In this document: positions 29,511 to 34,835 of the stretch, in pieces
How the letters are laid out: each line of letters starts with the position of its first letter
Numbering within the stretch: the stretch's first letter is position 1
DNA from: a bacterium
GTDB taxonomy: Bacteria > Spirochaetota > Spirochaetia > Treponematales > Rectinemataceae
Direction of reading: 5' to 3'
NCBI GenBank assembly: GCA_021779995.1
Contig: JAJXZP010000278.1
Location: 1-37,592 of the forward strand
Length of the DNA: 37,592 nt
Position numbers and translations under genes: made by a program
Notes under the pieces: model-generated
Database searches by the model: none
What the model was told of the DNA's origin: nothing
What the model saw: only the letters and a program-made list of their open reading frames with translations

Positions 29511-30635
29511 ATGTCTCGTGCGAAGCGCATCGACCGCGAAGAGGGTCGAGCCTATTGGACGATGGTCCTGCCCGCCTTCGCGGTCTACCTGCTCGTGATG
29601 GCCTTTCCCATCGTCCTCTCCATAATCCTGTCGGTATCCAACTACAATGGGGGCAAGATGTTCGGCGGGCCCAAATGGGGCTTCGCCGGCTTCGGACAGT
29701 ACGCCCGGACGGTCGCCGACCCCCTGTTCTGGAACGCGCTCAAGAACAACGCCTACATCGTCCTCGTTTCCGTGTTCGGACAGCTGCCCCTCGGCTTCAT
29801 CTTCGCCTACATCATCTACCGGCGCATCGTGAAGTGGCCCGGCTTCTGGCAGGGCGTCCTCTACCTGCCCAACATCATATCGATCATCGTCGTCGGCCTG
29901 CTCTGGCAGACGGTCTTCTCGCCGAGCGGTCCGATCGCCGAGTTCATGAACTCGATCTACCACCGCGCCTTCGAGGCCAAGCTCTCGGAGCTGTTCGCCG
30001 CCGCCGGAGGATTCAACGTCACGGACGGACTGGTCAAGAGAATCCTGGACCTCGCCGGCCCCTCGGGCGCGGCGATGTTCGCCAATCCCGTCCCCGACCT
30101 CAAGGACTTCATCCTCTCCTATCCGCAGGGACACCTGGGCCAGGTGATCAACGATCTGGCCAACCTCTTCGCCCAGAAGTGGCGACCCGCTTTCCTGACC
30201 AGGCCCGACCAGGCCATGCTGCCTGTGCTCTTCGTGATCCTCTGGATGTACACGGGTATGTACCTCATCCTCTTCCTCGCGAACATGCAGAAGATCGACG
30301 TCCAGGTGATCGAATCGGCGCGCATCGACGGCGCCAACGAGGCGCAGGTCATGCGCCATATCATCCTGCCCGCCCTTTCCGGAACCATGGTCAACGCGGC
30401 GATCCTGGCGATCTCCGGCTCGCTGTCGAGCTTCGCCCTCATCTTCGCCATGACGGGAGGCGGACCTTCGCACGTGACCGAGATCCTCTCGATATACATG
30501 TATAACAAGGCCTTCCTCGGGAGCCCCAACTTCCCGCTCGCGAATGCCATAGCCCTGATCATGGTAGCCGTCAGCTTCCTTCTCATCGCGCTCACCAAGG
30601 CGCTCGAGAAACGCTACGGCGGGAAGGAGGAGTGA
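29511..30635 (+). CDS. ABC sugar permease, MsmF/MalF type, with extra loop
   Basis: One of two membrane subunits of the sugar importer. The length is 374 residues with about six membrane helices and the cytoplasmic coupling motif ESARIDGANEAQVMRHIILPAL (EAA loop, near residues 262-283), which contacts the ATPase. Typical MsmF-type permeases have about 290-310 residues. The excess is a segment of about 80 residues (145-230) between SPSGPIAEFMNSIYHRAF and LPVLFVILW, which is amphipathic and not repeated. ATG 29511 follows GGAGG. The next permease starts within a few bases of its stop. Confidence 0.9.
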   Translation: MSRAKRIDREEGRAYWTMVLPAFAVYLLVMAFPIVLSIILSVSNYNGGKMFGGPKWGFAGFGQYARTVADPLFWNALKNNAYIVLVSVFGQLPLGFIFAYIIYRRIVKWPGFWQGVLYLPNIISIIVVGLLWQTVFSPSGPIAEFMNSIYHRAFEAKLSELFAAAGGFNVTDGLVKRILDLAGPSGAAMFANPVPDLKDFILSYPQGHLGQVINDLANLFAQKWRPAFLTRPDQAMLPVLFVILWMYTGMYLILFLANMQKIDVQVIESARIDGANEAQVMRHIILPALSGTMVNAAILAISGSLSSFALIFAMTGGGPSHVTEILSIYMYNKAFLGSPNFPLANAIALIMVAVSFLLIALTKALEKRYGGKEE

Positions 30636-30640
30636 AGAGC

Positions 30641-31501
30641 ATGCGCGAGCATCTCACGACGACCGCGCTCGGACGGGCCGCGGGGGCGGCGGCCAAGATC
30701 CTGGCCTACGCCGTCATGATCCTTTTCACCGTCCTGACCCTCTACCCCATCTTCTGGCTCGTCATGAACTCCTTCAAGACCACGAGGGAGTTCCAGGTGA
30801 GCCAGCTGTCCTTCCCCAAATCACCGACCCTCGATAACTTCGCCGGTGCCTGGAAGCTCGGCGATTTCGGCAAGCTCTTCCCCAATTCGATCATCTACAC
30901 CGTGGGGGCGACTGTCGGCATAATCCTGCTCTCGGTCCTCGCCGGTTTCGCCTTCGCCAAGATCAAGTCGAGGGCGACGAAGCCGATCTACAACAGCTTC
31001 GTGATCGGCATCCTGCTCACCATCCAGTCGCTCATGATCCCGCTCTTCCTCGAGGTGAACCTCCTGGGCATCTACGACACGCGCCTGGCCGTCCTCCTCG
31101 TCTACATCGGCGCCGGCCTGCCGATCGGCATCTACCTCGCGACGGAGTTCATCAAGGGCATCCCCAACGCCCTCGTCGAATCCGCCAGGATCGACGGGGC
31201 TGGATACTTCCGCGTCTTCTGGTCGATAATCCTCCCTATGTCGGTGCCCGTGGCGACGACGCTGGCGATACTCAACGTCTCGAACATCTGGAACGAGTTC
31301 GCTCTCATAAACATCCTTGTGTCCAGCACCGACCTTAAATCGCTGCCGCTGGGCATCTACAAGTTCTCCGGCTCGCTGTCGAGCGACTACGGCAAGCAGT
31401 TCGCCGCGCTGACCATCGGGATGGCTCCCATGCTGCTTTTCTATGTGGTCTTCCGGAAGCAGATCACCAAGGGAGTCGCGGCCGGGGCGGTCAAAGGCTG
31501 A
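30641..31501 (+). CDS. ABC sugar permease, MsmG/MalG type
   Basis: The second membrane subunit of the importer, 286 residues and about six helices. The EAA coupling motif is ESARIDGAGYFRVFWSIILP (about residues 181-200). The C-terminal segment FVVFRKQITKGVAAGAVKG is typical of this subunit. I place the start at ATG 30641, eight bases from the GGAGGAG. The in-frame GTG at 30632 overlaps the previous stop but is only a base or so from the ribosome site. No ATP-binding subunit is encoded in the cluster. A shared MsmK-type ATPase encoded elsewhere is likely, as in other systems of this family. Confidence 0.92.
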   Translation: MREHLTTTALGRAAGAAAKILAYAVMILFTVLTLYPIFWLVMNSFKTTREFQVSQLSFPKSPTLDNFAGAWKLGDFGKLFPNSIIYTVGATVGIILLSVLAGFAFAKIKSRATKPIYNSFVIGILLTIQSLMIPLFLEVNLLGIYDTRLAVLLVYIGAGLPIGIYLATEFIKGIPNALVESARIDGAGYFRVFWSIILPMSVPVATTLAILNVSNIWNEFALINILVSSTDLKSLPLGIYKFSGSLSSDYGKQFAALTIGMAPMLLFYVVFRKQITKGVAAGAVKG

Positions 31502-31520
31502 GCTCCGCCGGCGCGGCGCG

Positions 31521-31572
31521 GCGGCGACGGTTCGGCGGCGACGGTTCCGCGGCGACGGCCCTGCGGCGACGG
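31521..31572. repeat. 14-nt tandem array, 4 copies
   Basis: GCGGCGACGG occurs at 31521, 31535, 31549 and 31563, exactly every 14 nt; the linkers are TTCG, TTCC, CCCT-like. It fills the space between the permease stop and the -10-like box of the GH1 gene, so any -35 element would lie within it. Confidence 0.9.
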
Positions 31573-31584
31573 CCGATACCGGGC

Positions 31585-31615
31585 TATACTGCGACGGCGG
31601 CGCGCTTCGCGCCGC
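31585..31615 (+). promoter_or_regulatory. -10-like box and leader hairpin before the GH1 gene
   Basis: TATACT (31585-31590) is a good -10 box, but no -35 consensus lies 16-18 nt upstream. It is followed by GCGGCGCG-CTT-CGCGCCGC (31597-31615), a perfect 8-bp stem that would stand at the 5' end of the message just before the ribosome site AGGAAAGG. It could stabilise the message or modulate translation. Confidence 0.4.
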
Positions 31616-31638
31616 GGGGAAGGAAAGGTGTGAACGCT

Positions 31639-32997
31639 ATGCGAACTGATGTGCGGCCGCGCGCTGACGGCCTGCCCGAGGACTTTGTCTGGGGCTGCTC
31701 CACGGCGGCCTACCAGATCGAGGGCTCGACGGGAGCGGACGGCCGCGGGACCTCCATCTGGGACGTCTTTTCGAGGCGGCCGGGCGCCGTGCTCGGGGGC
31801 ATGAACGGGGATCTCGCCTGCGACTCCTACCGGCGCTGGAAGGAGGACGTGGCGTTGCTGCGGGAGCTCGGCGTCGGCGCCTACCGCTTCTCCATAGCCT
31901 GGCCGCGCATCCAGAGCGGCGGCTCGGGATCGCCCAACGCGGCGGGACTGGACTATTACCGCCGCCTCGCCGACGGGCTCCTGGAGGCGGGCATCGAGCC
32001 GGCGGCGACCTTGTACCACTGGGATCTCCCCCAGCCGCTCGAGGACGCAGGCGGCTGGCCCGAGCGCGACACCGCCTACCGCTTCGCCGACTACGCCGGG
32101 CTCGTGCTGCGCGCGCTCGGGGACCGGATCACGACCTGGTTCAGCCTCAACGAGCCCTGGTGCAGCTCGCACCTGGGCTACGCCCTGGGCATCCACGCTC
32201 CGGGCAGGAAAGACCGGGGCGCGGCCTACCGCGCCGTGCACCACCTCCTCCTCGCGCACGGCCTCGCGGTGCGCGCCTGCCGCTCGGCCGCTCCGGGAGC
32301 CCGGATCGGCATCGTGCTCAACACCGCGACGCCTCGGCCGGCCACCCGGCGGCCCGAGGACCGGACGGCGGCCTCGCGGGCCGCGGACGAGCGCACCGCG
32401 CTCTGGCTGGACCCCCTGTACGGCCGCGGCTATCCCGAACGGCACCTCGCCGCCTACCCCGAGGTCTCCATGCCGATCGAGGACGGCGACCTGGCGACCA
32501 TCGCCGAGCCCATGGACTTCCTCGGCGTGAACTACTACTCGGAGGAGGCCGTCGAGGCCGCCCCCGTCGGGCCCGAGCATCCCGAGGGCTTCCGCGTCGC
32601 GCAGAGCTGGCGCGAGAAGACCGAGATGGGCTGGGACATCGCGCCCGAGGGCCTCGGGCGGCAGCTGGAGCATATCGCCTCGACCTGGCCCGTGAAGGCC
32701 CTCTACGTCACCGAGAACGGCGGGGCCTTCCCCGATCTCGCCGGTCCGGACGGCCGCGTGCGCGACCGGGACCGGATCGAGTACCTGAGATCGCACATCG
32801 CGTCCATGGCGGGCGCGGCGTCCCGGGGCGTCCCGGTGCGGGGCTACTTCACCTGGTCGCTCCTGGACAACTTCGAGTGGTCGCACGGCTACTCCAAGCG
32901 CTTCGGCCTGGTAGCCGTCGACCTCGTCACGGGCGAGCGCAGGCCCAAGGACTCGTTCTGGTTCTACCGCGACCTCGTCGCCGGCTTCGGCTCGTGA
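31639..32997 (+). CDS. GH1 beta-glycosidase
   Basis: The protein is 452 residues with the GH1 barrel signature. LPEDFVWGCSTAAYQIEG is the N-terminal motif, WFSLNEPW carries the acid/base (Glu 172) and YVTENGG carries the nucleophile (Glu 359). FTWSLLDNFEWSHGYSKRFGL is the aglycone-side segment. Family members hydrolyse beta-glucosides, beta-mannosides or beta-galactosides. Context favours oligosaccharides entering by the adjacent transporter, but the sugar cannot be read from sequence. There is no signal peptide, so it is cytoplasmic. The start at ATG 31639 is about ten bases from AAAGG; the in-frame GTG at 31630 overlaps that site. Its stop overlaps the GH20 start by four bases. Confidence 0.93.
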   Translation: MRTDVRPRADGLPEDFVWGCSTAAYQIEGSTGADGRGTSIWDVFSRRPGAVLGGMNGDLACDSYRRWKEDVALLRELGVGAYRFSIAWPRIQSGGSGSPNAAGLDYYRRLADGLLEAGIEPAATLYHWDLPQPLEDAGGWPERDTAYRFADYAGLVLRALGDRITTWFSLNEPWCSSHLGYALGIHAPGRKDRGAAYRAVHHLLLAHGLAVRACRSAAPGARIGIVLNTATPRPATRRPEDRTAASRAADERTALWLDPLYGRGYPERHLAAYPEVSMPIEDGDLATIAEPMDFLGVNYYSEEAVEAAPVGPEHPEGFRVAQSWREKTEMGWDIAPEGLGRQLEHIASTWPVKALYVTENGGAFPDLAGPDGRVRDRDRIEYLRSHIASMAGAASRGVPVRGYFTWSLLDNFEWSHGYSKRFGLVAVDLVTGERRPKDSFWFYRDLVAGFGS

Positions 32998-34670
32998 GCG
33001 CCGCGTCTTCACTCGGCCTCGTCCCCGTCCCGCGCTCGCTCGAACTGAGGCCGGGCTTCTGCGAGCTCGGGCTCGGCGCGGTCGTCGAGTGCCCGGAGGA
33101 ATGGGCCGCCGTCGGCCGCGTCGCGGCAGCCTGGCTCGGGAAGTGCCTGGGCGCGCGCTTCGAGGCGACAACCGCGGGTGCCTCCGGTGCATCGGCCGAC
33201 TTGGGCCCGGAAGTCCCGGGCAGCCTCGCCCCCGGCTCCGGGACAGGCGCGGGCACAGGCGGGGAGGGCGGAATCGCCGTGGCGGCGCGCAGTCCTCGCG
33301 AGGCGCGGGCCGCGGCCCCGAGCGGCGGGCCGGCACGGATCCGCTTCGCCGCCGAGGCCGGCTTCGGCGCGGAGGAGTACCGGTTGGAGGCGGGCGAGTC
33401 CCTGATCGAGATTCGCGCCTCTTCCGCCGCCGGCGCCCTGGCCGCGGCCTCCACGCTCTGGCAGCTCGCCCTCTCGCAGGGGAGCGCCCTACCGGCCCTG
33501 ATCGTCGAGGACGCTCCGCGCTTCCCCTGGCGCGGCGCCATGCTCGACACCGCGCGCAACTACTTCCCGATCGAGTTCCTCGAGCGCTTCCTCGACCTCA
33601 TGGCCCTGCACAAGCTCAACCGCTTCCACTGGCACCTGACCGACGACCAGGCCTGGCGCCTCGACCTGGCCGCCCTGCCGGAGCTCGCCGCGCGCGGCTC
33701 GCGCCGGCTCGACCGGCGTTTCAACGTGCCGCGCTGGAAGGAGGGCAGCTACTCCCCGGGCGAGGTGCGACGCATCGTGAGCTTCGCCGCGGAGCGCGGC
33801 ATCGTCGTCGTGCCCGAGATCGAGACGCCCGGCCACGTCACCGCCCTCCTCGCCTCGCATCCCGAGCTCTCCTGCGCCGGGGCCGCCCCCGGCGGCCTCG
33901 CCTTCGAGCCGGAGGACCGCTACGGCGTCTTCGAGGAGCTGCTCTGCGCCGGCAACGAGCAGGTCTTCGATTTGCTCGGCCGCGTGTTCGACGAGCTGGC
34001 AGAGCTCTTCCCCGGACCCTGGGTGCACGCCGGCGGCGACGAGGTGCCCACGGCGCGCTGGTCGGCCTGCCCGAAGTGCCGCGCGCTCATGAGGCGCGAG
34101 GGCCTGCGCGACGAAGGCGGGGCGCTCGAGCCCGAGCTCCTCCAGGGCTGGTTCATGAACCGCGTCGCGGCCCTCCTCGCCGAGCGCGGCAAGCGCCTGG
34201 TGGGCTGGGACGAGATCCTGGAAGGGCGCGTGCGCCAGGATGCCGTGGTGATGTCGTGGCGCGGCATGAGCGGCGGGATCGAGGCGGCGAAGGCCGGCCA
34301 CGAGGTGGTGATGAGCCCCCAGACCCGCTCCTGCTACCTCGACCACAAGCAACTCGACCTGCCCGAAGAGCCCGGCCAGCTCGGCGTCTGCACCCTGCGC
34401 GACTCCTATGCCTTCGACCCGGTCCCGCCCGAGCTCTCGCCGGAGGAGGGGAGCCGCATCCTCGGCGGCCAGGCCAACCTCTGGACCGAGCTCATGTACT
34501 TCGGCCGCCAGGTCGAGTACATGGCCTTCCCCCGGCTCTGCGCGCTCTCGGAGGTTTTCTGGAGCCCGAAGGAGGGGCGCGGCTTCGACGATTTTCTGGG
34601 GAGGATGGAGGTCCACGGCCGCAGGCTCGACCGGCTGGGGGTCAACCGGTACAGGGGAGCCGTCGGCTGA
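32994..34670 (+). CDS. GH20 beta-N-acetylhexosaminidase
   Basis: Releases terminal beta-GlcNAc or GalNAc by substrate-assisted catalysis. The length is 558 residues. The catalytic pair is Asp 349-Glu 350 in HAGGDE. LHKLNRFHWHLTDDQAWRL, VVVPEIETPGHV and GGQANLWTE are the other family blocks. The N-terminal GH20b-like domain (1-170) contains a Gly/Ala/Pro/Ser-rich insertion (about 58-116) of low complexity. There is no signal peptide, so it acts on imported sugar. GTG 32994 overlaps the GH1 stop (GTGA), with no clear ribosome site, so translation is probably coupled. With the beta-mannosidase it suggests a Man/GlcNAc substrate such as an N-glycan core (inference). Confidence 0.93.
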   Translation: MSAASSLGLVPVPRSLELRPGFCELGLGAVVECPEEWAAVGRVAAAWLGKCLGARFEATTAGASGASADLGPEVPGSLAPGSGTGAGTGGEGGIAVAARSPREARAAAPSGGPARIRFAAEAGFGAEEYRLEAGESLIEIRASSAAGALAAASTLWQLALSQGSALPALIVEDAPRFPWRGAMLDTARNYFPIEFLERFLDLMALHKLNRFHWHLTDDQAWRLDLAALPELAARGSRRLDRRFNVPRWKEGSYSPGEVRRIVSFAAERGIVVVPEIETPGHVTALLASHPELSCAGAAPGGLAFEPEDRYGVFEELLCAGNEQVFDLLGRVFDELAELFPGPWVHAGGDEVPTARWSACPKCRALMRREGLRDEGGALEPELLQGWFMNRVAALLAERGKRLVGWDEILEGRVRQDAVVMSWRGMSGGIEAAKAGHEVVMSPQTRSCYLDHKQLDLPEEPGQLGVCTLRDSYAFDPVPPELSPEEGSRILGGQANLWTELMYFGRQVEYMAFPRLCALSEVFWSPKEGRGFDDFLGRMEVHGRRLDRLGVNRYRGAVG

Positions 34671-34681
34671 TTATTTCGCAC

Positions 34682-34709
34682 TTGATTAATGCGAACTATC
34701 GGATATAAT
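34682..34709 (+). promoter_or_regulatory. sigma-70 promoter of the Ig-like lipoprotein gene
   Basis: TTGATT (34682-34687), 16-nt spacer, TATAAT (34704-34709, perfect). It lies in a 165-nt AT-rich gap. The leader would be about 120 nt and holds several operator-like sites. A weak hairpin TTCGCA...TGCGAA (34675-34695) overlaps the -35 box and may be the transcript end of the GH20 gene. Confidence 0.7.
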
Positions 34710-34740
34710 GATATGAAGAAACGGTGAAGACTGTCCGATA
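34697..34740. promoter_or_regulatory. inverted sites flanking the transcription start
   Basis: TATCGGA (34697-34703) and TCCGATA (34734-34740) are perfect inverted repeats 30 nt apart. The first abuts the -10 box. They may be two regulator half-sites or a leader stem. Confidence 0.4.
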
Positions 34741-34745
34741 ATTCA

Positions 34746-34774
34746 AAAGCGCTTTGGTTGATTGTTTCATGTAA
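34746..34774. promoter_or_regulatory. LacI-like palindrome and partial ROK-type site
   Basis: AAAGCGCTTT (34746-34755) is a perfect palindrome of the kind bound by LacI-family proteins. Overlapping it, TTTGGTTG (34753-34760) repeats exactly the left half of the operator at 26819-26826. Seven bases further, CATGTAA (34768-34774) matches CAACCAA at 4 of 7. The spacing equals that of the intact operator. Confidence 0.45.
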
Positions 34775-34835
34775 TCCCAACAAGTAGTCATGTCATGCAT
34801 GTGACTCATCGCCGCCTCCGAGGAGGGATGAATCG

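Noticed and set aside
30632-30640. GTG start overlapping the previous stop for the second permease
   Set aside because: The ribosome site is only about one base away from this GTG, whereas ATG 30641 is about eight bases away and fits.
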